A stretch of 64,000 nt of DNA. Origin: Parabacteroides sp900760525 (GTDB lineage: Bacteria; Bacteroidota; Bacteroidia; Bacteroidales; Tannerellaceae). The position numbers were made by a program, and so were the translations under genes. The notes under the pieces are model-generated. The model was given only the letters and a program-made list of their open reading frames with translations. It did not search any database and was not told the DNA's origin. Location: NCBI RefSeq assembly GCF_049860805.1, contig NZ_CP187555.1:4774001-4838000 (forward strand). The letters are read 5' to 3'. Of the stretch, positions 26,239 through 35,367 are shown one piece after another (position 1 is the first letter of the stretch; each line of letters starts with the position of its first letter).

Positions 26239-26625
26239 TTATTTAGTCCAGTAGTCCACGACGGTGACGGCAGATGCCTTGTCGCCTAATACTTTCCCGA
26301 AAGCCTTATGCGCCGGGTGGACCAGGTAGGCGTTGCGGTCGGCGTCTGAATGGAACGTCAGGAAGAAGCAATGTGTCAATCCCTGTTGCAATCCTTCGGG
26401 ACTGCAATCCGTTCCCCATTCGTACCCTTTAATCAGGTCTATCTGGGAAGGAAGCGCGCAGAAAGCGTCTTCGACTTCCTTGATCTGTTGGGCGGATACT
26501 TCGGGTTTGAAACCGAACATGACTACGTGGCGAAGCACTTTCTCCTGCTTGGGAGCATTGCTGCAACAGAACATCAGGGCCGAGAATGCCAGGATGGTCA
26601 GTGATGCGAAGATTGTCTTTTTCAT
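26239..26625 (-). CDS. Dabb family protein (stress-responsive A/B barrel), lipoprotein-like
   Basis: 128 residues with an N-terminal hydrophobic signal and a likely lipobox (LMFCC, about residue 20). The rest, LRHVVMFGFKPEVSAQQIKE through the C-terminal DYWTK, is the dimeric alpha/beta barrel Dabb fold. Most Dabb proteins are cytosolic; an exported version is less usual but common in Bacteroidetes. It lies 37 bp upstream of the GH20 gene on the same strand, so the two are probably co-transcribed. Reaction unknown. Confidence 0.8.
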   Translation of the reverse strand: MKKTIFASLTILAFSALMFCCSNAPKQEKVLRHVVMFGFKPEVSAQQIKEVEDAFCALPSQIDLIKGYEWGTDCSPEGLQQGLTHCFFLTFHSDADRNAYLVHPAHKAFGKVLGDKASAVTVVDYWTK

Positions 26626-26734
26626 GATGATTTGGATTAATTAATGATTATAGTCAGACAAAGATAAAGATAAATAGCCGACTCCTCTATAATATAACAG
26701 GCTTTTTCTTCAGTCTGATGGTAATATCGTTTTA

Positions 26735-26830
26735 GTTTCATGCAAGGGAAACTTTTGTTTCCTGCCGGTGAAACTTTATTTTCTCCTGCGGGAAACTTTT
26801 GTTTCATGCAGGGGAAATAAGTGAAACTTT
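26735..26830. repeat. Short tandem repeat, about four GTTTCATGCAGGGGAAACTTTT-like units
   Basis: Units of about 21-24 bp repeat with variation: each holds GTTTC, TGC, GGGAAAC and TTTT, so each unit is itself partly palindromic (GTTTC with GAAAC). The stop codon of the MBL-fold gene (26804) lies within the array. Confidence 0.65.
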
Positions 26831-27655
26831 TTGATCGGATTTGAAAAAGTCGTTTACCTTTTTCACGGTGCTGCACTGGGTATAGGCATCGTGACAGTAG
26901 ATGATCGCCTGTTTTTCAATGAACGCCTCTTCCAGCATCCGCATTTTCTCGTTGTAGGAAACGACAGGATAGGTGTCGTATGCCGAGATCCATCCGGGTG
27001 AAACGCTTGCCGCCAGCGGGATGACATCGCCCGCGAAGACATAGGTGCGCTCAGGAGTCGTGATGTAAGGAGCGATTTGTCCCGGCGTATGGCCGTCGAA
27101 CAGGCGCAGGTCGATGCCGGGGCAAAGGTTCGTGTCGGCTTCGATGAGGCGGAGTTTACCGTTGTCGGCTACGGCCTGCATGTTCTCGATGAAATAGGAG
27201 TCTGTTTCGAGCGCGTTCGGATGCAGGAAGTTCTCCCATTGCGCACGGCTTACCCAGTGGGTGGCGTTCGGAAAGGCCATTTTAAAGAGAGGCTTTCCAT
27301 CCGGTTGCTCTTCTTTTTGTGTCGTATATCCGCAATGGTCGAAGTGGAGGTGTGTGAGAACGACATCCGTAACCTCCTCACAGGCAACGCCCCGCCTTTG
27401 AAGCTCTTCCCTCAGATCGACTAAGTCGAAGAAGTTGTAATAGCCGAGTTGCTTTAGGTGTTTGTTGCCCGCCCCGTTGTCAACGAGTACGGTTTTCCCG
27501 TTCCCGTCGCGAACCAATACACTGCGCATCGCCAGAATGCATCCGTTATGCTCATCGCTTGGATAACGGCGGCTCCAGGCGGTTTTAGGAACCGCTCCGA
27601 ACATGGCGCCTCCGTCTGCATGGAAAAAGCCTGTGTCTATAAGTTGAATATCCAT
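26804..27655 (-). CDS. MBL-fold metallo-hydrolase (lactonase-like)
   Basis: 283 residues. The metal-binding motif HLHFDH (residues 102-107) and later His/Asp ligands (DGHTPGQ, AGDVIPL, YCHDAY) define a metallo-beta-lactamase fold related to N-acyl-homoserine lactonases. No signal peptide is seen, so it is likely cytoplasmic. Substrate cannot be predicted. A TATCTTTG box (minus, 27674-27681) lies just upstream. Its last codons and stop fall inside a tandem repeat, meaning the C-terminus may vary between strains. Confidence 0.85.
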   Translation of the reverse strand: MDIQLIDTGFFHADGGAMFGAVPKTAWSRRYPSDEHNGCILAMRSVLVRDGNGKTVLVDNGAGNKHLKQLGYYNFFDLVDLREELQRRGVACEEVTDVVLTHLHFDHCGYTTQKEEQPDGKPLFKMAFPNATHWVSRAQWENFLHPNALETDSYFIENMQAVADNGKLRLIEADTNLCPGIDLRLFDGHTPGQIAPYITTPERTYVFAGDVIPLAASVSPGWISAYDTYPVVSYNEKMRMLEEAFIEKQAIIYCHDAYTQCSTVKKVNDFFKSDQKVSLISPA

Positions 27656-27753
27656 AAATTATACTTTTTCCAACAAAGATAGGGAAGTTTTTTCTTTCGA
27701 ACCCATGCTAAGGGTGAATGAAATTGTGTACATTTGCAGGCAAAATCTGAGTG

Positions 27754-28680
27754 ATGCGAAAAGTTCATTTAATCTCCGTAACCGAGCCTCTGTTGTTTGA
27801 CTTAGCCCTGGCTATTCACCAAAAAGGATATGAAGTAAGCGTATCCGGTGTTGGACTGACTGATACGACCCTTGCCAGACTGGAAAAAGAAGGTTGTACT
27901 TGCCATGGAGACGGATGGTTTCCGGAGAGATTAACTAAAGATATACATTTTGTGGTATTAGGGGCAGCAGTCCGGCAGGACAACCCCGAATTGATACGCG
28001 CAAAGGAACTGGGATTATTAGTGCTTTCGATACCTGAATTTATATTTCAGCGGACGAAAGAGAAGACGCGGGTAGTTGTTGCCGGCAGCCGGGGAAAGAA
28101 GACGATCATCTCGATGATTGTCTGCGCCTTGAGGCGGCAGAAACTTGCGTTCGACTATGCGTTGACCAGCGAAGTGCCCTTGTTGCCCGACCGTGTGCAT
28201 CTGAGCTACGAAGCCCGGATCGCGATTATCGAGGGCGACGAGCATGTCACGTCCGCTTTAGAGAAACGTTTCCAACTCGAGTTTTATCGTCCGCATATCG
28301 CTATCCTAACCAATTTGATGTGGACTTCCGCGACCGACCATGCCACACCGGAGGCCTATCATACGACTTTCCGTACGTTTGCCTCTTCCATCGAACGCGG
28401 GGGAAAGCTGATCTATTTCGACGGTGATCCTGTTGTCAAGCAGCTTGCCCAGGGGGTACGCGAGGACATAACGGCCATGCCTTATGATCAGCATGTCGTG
28501 GTCGAGAAAGAGGGGAAGACTTACTTGCAGACTCGCTACGGGGATTTCCCCGTTTATATTCCGGACCGCTTTTTCCTGATCAATCTGAATGCTGCCCGCC
28601 TGGCCTGCCGCCAGTTAGGTGTAAAAGATGCGGATTTTTATCAGGCATTATCCGAATATAGTGTATCTTTGCTCCCATGA
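27754..28680 (+). CDS. Mur-ligase-like protein, truncated relative to Mpl/MurC
   Basis: 308 residues from ATG 27754. The N-terminal Rossmann part and the central domain align with Mpl (UDP-N-acetylmuramate:murein peptide ligase) and MurC, but these enzymes are about 450 residues, and here the C-terminal ligand-binding domain is missing. The ATP P-loop, usually GTHGKTT, reads GSRGKKT (residues 111-117), and the conserved EADEY reads EGDEH. The altered residues suggest loss of ligase activity or a new function. It overlaps the next gene by 4 bp (ATGA), so it is translationally coupled to DUF4924. Confidence 0.75.
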   Translation: MRKVHLISVTEPLLFDLALAIHQKGYEVSVSGVGLTDTTLARLEKEGCTCHGDGWFPERLTKDIHFVVLGAAVRQDNPELIRAKELGLLVLSIPEFIFQRTKEKTRVVVAGSRGKKTIISMIVCALRRQKLAFDYALTSEVPLLPDRVHLSYEARIAIIEGDEHVTSALEKRFQLEFYRPHIAILTNLMWTSATDHATPEAYHTTFRTFASSIERGGKLIYFDGDPVVKQLAQGVREDITAMPYDQHVVVEKEGKTYLQTRYGDFPVYIPDRFFLINLNAARLACRQLGVKDADFYQALSEYSVSLLP

Positions 28681-29225
28681 TTATAGCGAGACAAAAAAGA
28701 AAAGAAAATATTGCCGAATATCTGTTGTACATGTGGCAGGTGGAAGACCTGATACGTGCCAACAATTTCGATATGGATTCGATCCGTCGCACGGTCGTGG
28801 ACCGTTACGACCAGCCGGACGATGTGAAGGAAGAGATTGCCAAATGGTATGAGGAGCTGATCGAGATGATGCGTTCCGAAGGGGTGATGGAAAAGGGACA
28901 TATCCAGTTGAACAAGAATGTGATCATTGCCCTGACCGACCTGCACCTCCGCCTTCTGAAATCGCCGAAGGAAATGGTGTATGGGGCGGCTTATTATAAA
29001 ACACTCCCTTTTATCGTTCAGCTCCGTGCCAAATCGGGCGGTGAAGACTTGCCTGAGTTGGAGACATGCTTCAATGCCATTTATGGTTTTTTGATGCTGA
29101 AGATGCAGGGAAAAGAAATCAGCCCCGAAACGATGGAGGGGATCAAACAGATCAGTTCGTTCCTGGCGCTTCTGGCCGAGAAGTATCGTGAAGATATGAA
29201 TGGAGAGCTGAAATTAGAAGAATAA
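28677..29225 (+). CDS. DUF4924 family protein
   Basis: 182 residues, all helical, cytoplasmic. The pattern (LLYMWQVEDLIRA near residue 17, KWYEELIEMM) is that of DUF4924, a Bacteroidetes family of unknown function. Its start codon overlaps the stop of the Mur-ligase-like gene and rfbD begins 6 bp after its end, so this is a compact operon. Confidence 0.85.
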   Translation: MIIARQKRKENIAEYLLYMWQVEDLIRANNFDMDSIRRTVVDRYDQPDDVKEEIAKWYEELIEMMRSEGVMEKGHIQLNKNVIIALTDLHLRLLKSPKEMVYGAAYYKTLPFIVQLRAKSGGEDLPELETCFNAIYGFLMLKMQGKEISPETMEGIKQISSFLALLAEKYREDMNGELKLEE

Positions 29226-29231
29226 GACAAG

Positions 29232-30122
29232 ATGAAAACGATTTTAGTAACAGGGGCTAACGGGCAATTAGGCAATTCGATCCGTCAGTTGGCTGCCGGA
29301 TATCCGCAATATGCGTTTGTGTTTACGGATGTAGATACGCTCGACATCTGTGATGCTCAGGCTGTGGATGCTTTTGTCAAGGAGATGCAAGCCGGTTATA
29401 TCATCAATTGTGCCGCCTATACGGCTGTGGATAAGGCGGAGGATAACGAAGCGCTTTGCCTCAGTATCAACCGGGATGCCGTACGGAACTTAGGTGAAGC
29501 GGCACGTGCGGCAGGGGCAAGGGTGATCCATGTTTCTACCGACTATGTGTTTGACGGTACGAATCATTTGCCCTATGTGGAAACGGACCGGACTTGTCCG
29601 GCTTCTGTCTACGGGCGTACGAAACTTGCCGGCGAACAGGCATTGCAGGAAGTTTGTCCGGATGCGGTAATCATTCGTACGGCATGGCTGTACTCCGAGT
29701 TCGGTAATAATTTTGTCAAGACGATGTTGCGTCTGGGATATGAACGGGAGCAATTGCCTGTCGTGTTCGACCAGGTCGGTTCGCCGACGTATGCCGGTGA
29801 CTTGGCGGCCGCTATTTTGGCGGTGTTGGTGCAGGCTGAGGAAGGTGCTTTTGCTCCAGGTATCTATCATTTTTCTAATGAAGGGGTTTGCAGCTGGTAT
29901 GATTTTGCCGTGAAGATTATGGAGCTGGGTAATGCGCCCTGCCACGTTCTCCCGATCGAATCCAAAGATTATCCCGCGAAGGCAGCCCGTCCGCATTTCA
30001 GCGTCCTGAACAAGGCTAAGATCAAAGCAACATACAAAATAAGCATCCCCCATTGGGAAGCGAGCCTGCGGACTTGCATGAAGGGAATCGGCGGAAATCA
30101 GAATAATTCAATAGGTAAGTAA
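29232..30122 (+). CDS. rfbD: dTDP-4-dehydrorhamnose reductase
   Basis: 296 residues. The N-terminal NAD(P)-binding motif GANGQLG, STDYVFDG and the catalytic YGRTK (Tyr-x-x-x-Lys) are intact, as in the RmlD family of short-chain dehydrogenases. It makes dTDP-L-rhamnose for surface polysaccharides. Other rml genes are not in this window. It follows DUF4924 by 6 bp and is 40 bp upstream of prfC. Confidence 0.92.
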   Translation: MKTILVTGANGQLGNSIRQLAAGYPQYAFVFTDVDTLDICDAQAVDAFVKEMQAGYIINCAAYTAVDKAEDNEALCLSINRDAVRNLGEAARAAGARVIHVSTDYVFDGTNHLPYVETDRTCPASVYGRTKLAGEQALQEVCPDAVIIRTAWLYSEFGNNFVKTMLRLGYEREQLPVVFDQVGSPTYAGDLAAAILAVLVQAEEGAFAPGIYHFSNEGVCSWYDFAVKIMELGNAPCHVLPIESKDYPAKAARPHFSVLNKAKIKATYKISIPHWEASLRTCMKGIGGNQNNSIGK

Positions 30123-30162
30123 ATGAAGTAAGAATAACAAAAACGAAATAAGATACATAACA

Positions 30163-31743
30163 ATGAGTCAGTATTCAGAAGAGATTGAGAGAAGAAGAAC
30201 GTTTGCTATTATCAGCCACCCGGATGCCGGTAAGACGACCCTTACCGAAAAGCTGTTGCTCTTTGGGGGTGCCATCCATGTGGCAGGTGCCGTAAAGTCC
30301 AACAAGATCAAGAAGACAGCTACCTCCGACTGGATGGAAATTGAAAAGCAGCGTGGAATCTCCGTCGCAACCTCCGTGATGGCTTTCGACTATTCCGGTC
30401 ATAAAATCAATATCCTCGATACCCCCGGCCACCAAGACTTCGCCGAAGATACGTTCCGTACGCTGACGGCTGTGGATAGTGTCATTATCGTGATCGATAC
30501 CGCAAAAGGTGTGGAAGCCCAGACCCGTAAGCTGATGGAAGTCTGCCGTATGCGTAAAACCCCCGTGATCGTGTTTGTCAATAAGATGGACCGCGACGGT
30601 AAGGACCCGTTCGACCTGTTGGACGAGATCGAAGAGGAACTGCATATCAATGTGCGCCCGCTGAGCTGGCCGATCGACATGGGACAACGGTTCCGTGGCG
30701 TCTATAATATATATGAACAAAAATTGAACCTCTATACTCCGAGCAAGCAGTATGTGACGGAGAACGTGGAATTTAAGGATATCAACAGCCCGGAACTTGA
30801 AAACTATATCGATGCCGGACAGGCCGAAAAGCTGCGTTCCGATATCGAACTGATAGAAGGTGTCTATCCTGAATTTGATGTCGATACCTACCTGAAAGGA
30901 GATATCGCTCCCGTGTTCTTCGGTTCTGCCTTGAATAACTTCGGAGTGAAAGAGTTGCTGGATTGCTTTATCAATATTGCTCCTTCTCCCCGTCCCGTAT
31001 CGGCAGTGGAACGTGTGGTAGATCCGGAAGAGGACGCTTTCTCCGGCTTTATCTTCAAGATCCATGCCAATATGGACCCGAACCATCGCAGTTGTATCGC
31101 TTTCGTAAAGATTTGTTCCGGACGTTTCGAACGTAATGCCAACTACAAGCATGTCCGTTTCGGAAAGATGATGCGTTTCAGCAGTCCGACGGCTTTCATG
31201 GCGCAGAAGAAGGAAGTGGTGGACGAGGCTTTCGCCGGCGATATCGTCGGTTTGCCCGATACCGGTAACTTTAAGATCGGCGATACGCTGACTTCCGGTG
31301 AAGAACTTCACTTCAAAGGATTACCGAGCTTCTCTCCTGAAATGTTCAAATATATCGAGAATGCCGATCCGATGAAGGCCAAGCAGTTGAATAAGGGTAT
31401 CGAGCAGTTGATGGACGAAGGTGTCGCCCAGCTCTTCACGAACCAGTTCAACGGGCGTAAGATTATCGGTACGGTCGGGCAATTGCAGTTCGAAGTAATC
31501 CAGTACCGCCTGCTCCACGAATATGGGGCGCAGTGTAAATGGGAGCCGATCAGCCTGTACAAAGCCTGTTGGATAGAAAGCGACAATGCCGTCGCCCTCG
31601 AAAACTTCAAACGCCGCAAAGCCCAGTATATGGCACTCGACAAAGAAGGCCGCGATGTCTATCTGGCCGATTCCGGCTATGTGTTGATGATGGCACAGCA
31701 GGATTTCCCGGATATAAAGTTCCACTTTACGTCGGAGTTCTGA
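30163..31743 (+). CDS. prfC: Peptide chain release factor 3
   Basis: 526 residues, the normal RF3 length. GTPase motifs G1 (HPDAGKTT), G3 (DTPGHQD) and G4 (NKMD) are all present at the expected places, and the C-terminal part matches RF3 rather than EF-G. It releases RF1/RF2 from the ribosome after termination. Likely the last gene of the operon starting at 27754; a terminator follows. Confidence 0.95.
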   Translation: MSQYSEEIERRRTFAIISHPDAGKTTLTEKLLLFGGAIHVAGAVKSNKIKKTATSDWMEIEKQRGISVATSVMAFDYSGHKINILDTPGHQDFAEDTFRTLTAVDSVIIVIDTAKGVEAQTRKLMEVCRMRKTPVIVFVNKMDRDGKDPFDLLDEIEEELHINVRPLSWPIDMGQRFRGVYNIYEQKLNLYTPSKQYVTENVEFKDINSPELENYIDAGQAEKLRSDIELIEGVYPEFDVDTYLKGDIAPVFFGSALNNFGVKELLDCFINIAPSPRPVSAVERVVDPEEDAFSGFIFKIHANMDPNHRSCIAFVKICSGRFERNANYKHVRFGKMMRFSSPTAFMAQKKEVVDEAFAGDIVGLPDTGNFKIGDTLTSGEELHFKGLPSFSPEMFKYIENADPMKAKQLNKGIEQLMDEGVAQLFTNQFNGRKIIGTVGQLQFEVIQYRLLHEYGAQCKWEPISLYKACWIESDNAVALENFKRRKAQYMALDKEGRDVYLADSGYVLMMAQQDFPDIKFHFTSEF

Positions 31744-31764
31744 TAATCGGGAGAAAGAACAAAC

Positions 31765-31813
31765 AAAAAGGAGAACCGGTAAAAGATCATCTCTTCATCA
31801 GTTCTCCTTTTTT
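31765..31813 (+). terminator. Terminator after prfC
   Basis: AAAAAGGAGAAC (31765-31776) pairs with GTTCTCCTTTTT (31801-31812), with T's continuing after the stem. Confidence 0.8.
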
Positions 31814-31830
31814 ATTATATATAACATCGC

Positions 31831-31959
31831 TTATCTCTTATCTTCGTCATCCCCTTTCAACCATCTCCTGCCGGAACGGGTACGTGAAGTCCACCAATAC
31901 AGAATCGCAACGAATATGATTCCGGTTATATTAATCATTGTCATCATGTCTAATTTCAT
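31831..31959 (-). CDS. Small single-pass membrane protein
   Basis: 42 residues from ATG 31959. One transmembrane segment (INITGIIFVAILYWW) is followed by a basic region (RTRSGRRWLKG) and an acidic tail (DDEDKR). The polarity suggests the C-terminus is cytosolic. Located 5 bp downstream of the DUF6722 gene on the same strand. Family not recognised. Confidence 0.55.
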   Translation of the reverse strand: MKLDMMTMINITGIIFVAILYWWTSRTRSGRRWLKGDDEDKR

Positions 31960-31964
31960 AATAT

Positions 31965-32210
31965 TTATTGTTTTAGAATGTAATTTGCATATAAACCTAA
32001 TAAGGTTGTCAAGCAAAAACCTGAAATTACTTTTGCCCAATTTGCAACATTGCTTATATCTGAATAGAGAGGTAATACTCCTCCCAGCACAATTGCCGCG
32101 AAAATAAGTTTAGCCAGATCATAAACGAACTTACCCAAGTTTTCGATTCTTACCTTTTCTTTACTTTTCTGTTCTTCTCTGGACTTCTGCTGTTTGCTGA
32201 ATGTTCCCAT
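31965..32210 (-). CDS. DUF6722-like small membrane protein
   Basis: 81 residues. A basic N-terminus and RIENLGKFVYDLAKLIFAAIVLGG then a second hydrophobic stretch (VISGFCLTTLLGLYANYIL) give two transmembrane helices. The KxxENLGKxxxDxAK start is shared by Bacteroidales DUF6722 proteins. Function unknown; it precedes another small membrane protein and probably forms an operon with it. Confidence 0.65.
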   Translation of the reverse strand: MGTFSKQQKSREEQKSKEKVRIENLGKFVYDLAKLIFAAIVLGGVLPLYSDISNVANWAKVISGFCLTTLLGLYANYILKQ

Positions 32211-32292
32211 AGTCAGGTTGTCTTATAGTTACTACTCAAAAGTAAGTAGTAGGAGCAAATATATAGTTTATCTTTGATAAGTGACGGATAAT

Positions 32293-32988
32293 TTACAAAA
32301 TATTTTTGATTTCCATTAAAGAGCCAACCGTGTAAGTCGGTGTAAACCCTTTTGCCGGCAGTCCTTCCGGGTTCAGCCATAGCTGGTCGATTTTGGAATT
32401 GTGAGCGCCGATGATGTCGGCTTCCCAGCTGTCGCCGATCATCAGGCTTTCGCTTCGGCGGGAGTTGGTGTTTTTGAGGGCGAAGTCGAAAATACCTTTA
32501 TGAGGCTTTTGTATGCAGGCGTCTTCGGAAAGAATCATCCTCTCGAAATAAGGAGCCAGCCCGGAGTTGCTGAGCTTTTTGAACTGGACTTCCCGGAAGC
32601 CGTTAGACAGGATATACATACGGTAGGAGGGACGCAGGTATTCCAAAAGCTCGATTGCGCCCGGCACCAAGCGCGTTTTGCGGGTTGTCCGTTGCAGAAA
32701 GTCATTGTTGATCGCCAATACCGCTTTCGTATCTTCTATCCCCAGCGGGCGGAGCATATAGCGGAAGCGTTCGATGATCAGAGTCTGGCGGTCTATTTCA
32801 TTGTTGCGGTATTGTTTCCATAGCAGGTTATTGTGTGGCCAGTAGATGTCGAAGAAAGCCTCGAAGGAGGCATAATACCGATCAAAGTGGTGAGCGGTAT
32901 ATACTTCTTCGAGGCATTCCTTATTATTATTGTACGTGTCCCAAAGGGTATCGTCCAAATCAATAAAAAGACTTTTATATTTCATCAT
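32293..32988 (-). CDS. yjjG: YjjG-family noncanonical pyrimidine nucleotidase (HAD superfamily)
   Basis: 231 residues. HAD motif I is FIDLDDTLWD (Asp10, Asp12), motif II STN-like (LSNGF), and motif III/IV MIGDSWEADI. The helical cap and length match YjjG, which removes phosphate from noncanonical pyrimidine nucleotides. Its start overlaps the end of the upstream lipoprotein gene by 4 bp, so they are coupled. Confidence 0.85.
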   Translation of the reverse strand: MMKYKSLFIDLDDTLWDTYNNNKECLEEVYTAHHFDRYYASFEAFFDIYWPHNNLLWKQYRNNEIDRQTLIIERFRYMLRPLGIEDTKAVLAINNDFLQRTTRKTRLVPGAIELLEYLRPSYRMYILSNGFREVQFKKLSNSGLAPYFERMILSEDACIQKPHKGIFDFALKNTNSRRSESLMIGDSWEADIIGAHNSKIDQLWLNPEGLPAKGFTPTYTVGSLMEIKNIL

Positions 32989-33857
32989 CCTACTTCAATC
33001 ACCAAATACTTGCCAAGGCTCCAGAACGCTTTTTCGTCTGTGATCTTAAGCGTCATATTGCCGTCTTCGTCCTTTATAAATTCATAAGAACCTTCCGGGT
33101 GATTGGATTTCAGTTTTGCTTTGCCTGCGAACAACGGGATTTCCTTTACTTCGCGGATGTCGATGGAAATGAAATAATCTTTGTTGAAGCCGCTTTGCAA
33201 TACTTTGGATTTGGCAAACAAGCCGCCGCCTGAAAGGATCTTCTGGTCTTTCAGTTCCTTCGACGTACCGAAGCAATAATAAGCGGTATGAAGTTTCTTG
33301 TCCTGCTCCTGCAACTTTTCGGACTGGGCTGCAGTCGTAGTAGACAAGTCTTCCACATCTTCGTTCAGAGAAGCGACCATTTCGTCCAATTCCTGGATGC
33401 GCACGTTTTTCTTTGCCAGATCTTCCTGTAAAGCAACGATCATATTCGCTTTCTGGTCAAGTTCGGAAGAGAGGCGGCTGATTGTTTTTCGCAAAGCGGA
33501 AGATTGGATTCCGCTCTTTTTCAGTTTTTCTTCCAACTCGCTGATCTGCTGTTTGTTCTTTTTCAACGTTTCGCTGATCAGCTGCATGTTCTCTTTGATC
33601 TGTTCGCGGTTGCTCTTGTTCAGATCCCCTTTTTGCTGTTGTATGTTGAGATAATTTTCGGCATCACGGATAGACTGGATATCTGCCTCTACGTCATTGA
33701 GCGTACCGAGGATTTCATCCATCTCGGCATTACTTTTGGTGTTTTCGATTCTCAGAGAGTCGTTTTCTGCTTTCAGCTTCTTATATTCAGCTGAATTCTG
33801 TCCGCAGGAGGCCAGCATGGCTGTGCAAATCGTTGTTGCAATTAATACTTTCTTCAT
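32985..33857 (-). CDS. Coiled-coil lipoprotein of unknown function
   Basis: 290 residues. Lipobox LASC (Cys18), then a long coiled coil from about 25 to 185, with heptads of Leu/Ile and Glu/Lys. It ends in a compact beta-rich domain (FGTSKELKDQKILSGGGLF through YLVIEVG). This kind of architecture is common in Bacteroidetes and often annotated as Cbp1-like or hypothetical. Localised to the outer membrane or periplasm. 18 bp separate it from rsmI upstream. Confidence 0.75.
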   Translation of the reverse strand: MKKVLIATTICTAMLASCGQNSAEYKKLKAENDSLRIENTKSNAEMDEILGTLNDVEADIQSIRDAENYLNIQQQKGDLNKSNREQIKENMQLISETLKKNKQQISELEEKLKKSGIQSSALRKTISRLSSELDQKANMIVALQEDLAKKNVRIQELDEMVASLNEDVEDLSTTTAAQSEKLQEQDKKLHTAYYCFGTSKELKDQKILSGGGLFAKSKVLQSGFNKDYFISIDIREVKEIPLFAGKAKLKSNHPEGSYEFIKDEDGNMTLKITDEKAFWSLGKYLVIEVG

Positions 33858-33875
33858 GTTCTTTTTGTTGTTACG

Positions 33876-34586
33876 TTAAACTTCTGTTCCTGTCTCTGTC
33901 TCTTTGTCCTTTTTATCTTTTAAGCCTGCTAATACTATAACAATTTCACCTTTCGGTTCGTTCACGGTGAAGTGAGCGATCACTTCTTCCAGCGTGCCGC
34001 GTACGGTTTCTTCGTGTATCTTCGATATTTCACGTGATACGGAAACAGGGCGGTCATTCCCGAAAAACTCAGCCAACTGCGTCAGCGTTTTGACTAACCG
34101 GAAAGGTGATTCGTAGAAGATGATGGTGCGATATTCCGTCGAGAGTTCTTTCAGGCGCGTCTGCCTTCCCTTCTTCTGGGGAAGAAAGCCCTCGAAGCAG
34201 AATTTCTCGTTGGGCAGCCCCGAAGCAACTAATGCCGGGACGAAAGCCGTGGCTCCCGGCAGGCATTCCACTTCTACGCCTTGACGTACACACTCACGCA
34301 CCAGCATAAAACCGGGATCGGATATCGCAGGCGTACCGGCATCCGATACCAATGCGATGTTCTCGCCTGCCTTGATGCGGGCCGCTACCTGTTCCACCGT
34401 TTTATGTTCGTTGAACTTATGGTGCGACTGCATCCTGTTCTGTATTTCGAAATGTTTGAGCAGGATGCCTGTAGTACGCGTGTCTTCCGCCAGAATGAGG
34501 TCAGCCTCTTTCAGAACGCGGATAGCCCTGAAAGTCATATCTTCCAGATTTCCTACGGGAGTGGGTACTACTGTTAATTTTGCCAT
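33876..34586 (-). CDS. rsmI: 16S rRNA (cytidine-1402-2'-O)-methyltransferase
   Basis: 236 residues. It starts VVPTPVGNLEDMTFRA and has LILAEDTRTT and SDAGTPAISDPG, signatures of the tetrapyrrole methylase-like RsmI family. It methylates the ribose of C1402 of 16S rRNA, supporting decoding fidelity. First gene of a minus-strand group with the coiled-coil lipoprotein and yjjG. Confidence 0.93.
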   Translation of the reverse strand: MAKLTVVPTPVGNLEDMTFRAIRVLKEADLILAEDTRTTGILLKHFEIQNRMQSHHKFNEHKTVEQVAARIKAGENIALVSDAGTPAISDPGFMLVRECVRQGVEVECLPGATAFVPALVASGLPNEKFCFEGFLPQKKGRQTRLKELSTEYRTIIFYESPFRLVKTLTQLAEFFGNDRPVSVSREISKIHEETVRGTLEEVIAHFTVNEPKGEIVIVLAGLKDKKDKETETGTEV

Positions 34587-34674
34587 AACCGATTGTTTTA
34601 ATTGAAAGTTGGAAATTGAAAGCTGGAAATTCGGGAAAAGAACAATTAATTTTCAATTCTCAATTTCCCATTTT

Positions 34675-35367
34675 CTAAAGGAAGCGTTTTTCAAGCAGCT
34701 TGATAAAGTCTGCTACTGCTTCGTCTTCTATATTCCATTTTAATTCGTTATTCAAATAGGTGACCGAGTCTTCATACGAATGAAGATCGTTCAGGTCGTT
34801 GATTGCTTTGTTCATCCGGGCCTCGTCGCCACCGAACAGTTCGCGGCGGAAACGGAAACGGTCGTTCAGGCTGAATGCTTTGCGGAAATCCGAAAGATTT
34901 TTCTTTTCCAACAGGTCGTTGAGGAATAATCCGGGACGTTCGGGAGGCATTACGGGTTCCGGTTGAACGGCTACCGGTTCTTCCACGGGTGTTTCTTCAT
35001 GGGGAACCTCTTTTATGACTTCCTCCGTTACGATCTGTTTTACTTCCGGTTCTTCAACTACGGTTTCCGCTTCGGCTTGGATTGGGGCGGAGGCTATAAC
35101 CGGAGGCTCCTGTGCCGTTTGTACCGGGGTGGCAACCGATGGAGGAATAGACTGGATCAAAGCCTGATGCTCTTCCATCTGCTTGCGTAGCATTTCGATC
35201 TGGGCAGCTTCCAAAGAATGGAGGTCCTTCAGAATCTTATGGGTGAGGTCGAAAGTCTGGCCGAAAAAAGACACCGGGTACACTTCTGCATCCCGCATTC
35301 CGGCAACCAACCTTTCAAGCTCCCGGATATCCAAGAGCAGATAATCTATTTTTTCTTTATTCGCCAT
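34675..35367 (-). CDS. Hypothetical protein with Pro/Glu/Val-rich linker
   Basis: 230 residues from ATG 35367 (MANKEKIDY), chosen over the start 12 bp upstream. Three parts: a helical N-terminal domain (about 1-75), a low-complexity linker rich in Val, Pro and Glu (about 78-145), and a C-terminal domain with the motif FLNDLLEKKNLSDFRKAFSL and a FRRELFGG-containing helical block. The C-terminal part is conserved in Bacteroidales hypothetical proteins with no known role. Cytoplasmic. It stands alone. Confidence 0.7.
   Translation of the reverse strand: MANKEKIDYLLLDIRELERLVAGMRDAEVYPVSFFGQTFDLTHKILKDLHSLEAAQIEMLRKQMEEHQALIQSIPPSVATPVQTAQEPPVIASAPIQAEAETVVEEPEVKQIVTEEVIKEVPHEETPVEEPVAVQPEPVMPPERPGLFLNDLLEKKNLSDFRKAFSLNDRFRFRRELFGGDEARMNKAINDLNDLHSYEDSVTYLNNELKWNIEDEAVADFIKLLEKRFL

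Noticed and set aside
26735..26830. CRISPR-like interpretation of the 23-bp repeats
   Set aside because: Units abut one another without spacers and vary in sequence, so it is a simple tandem repeat.
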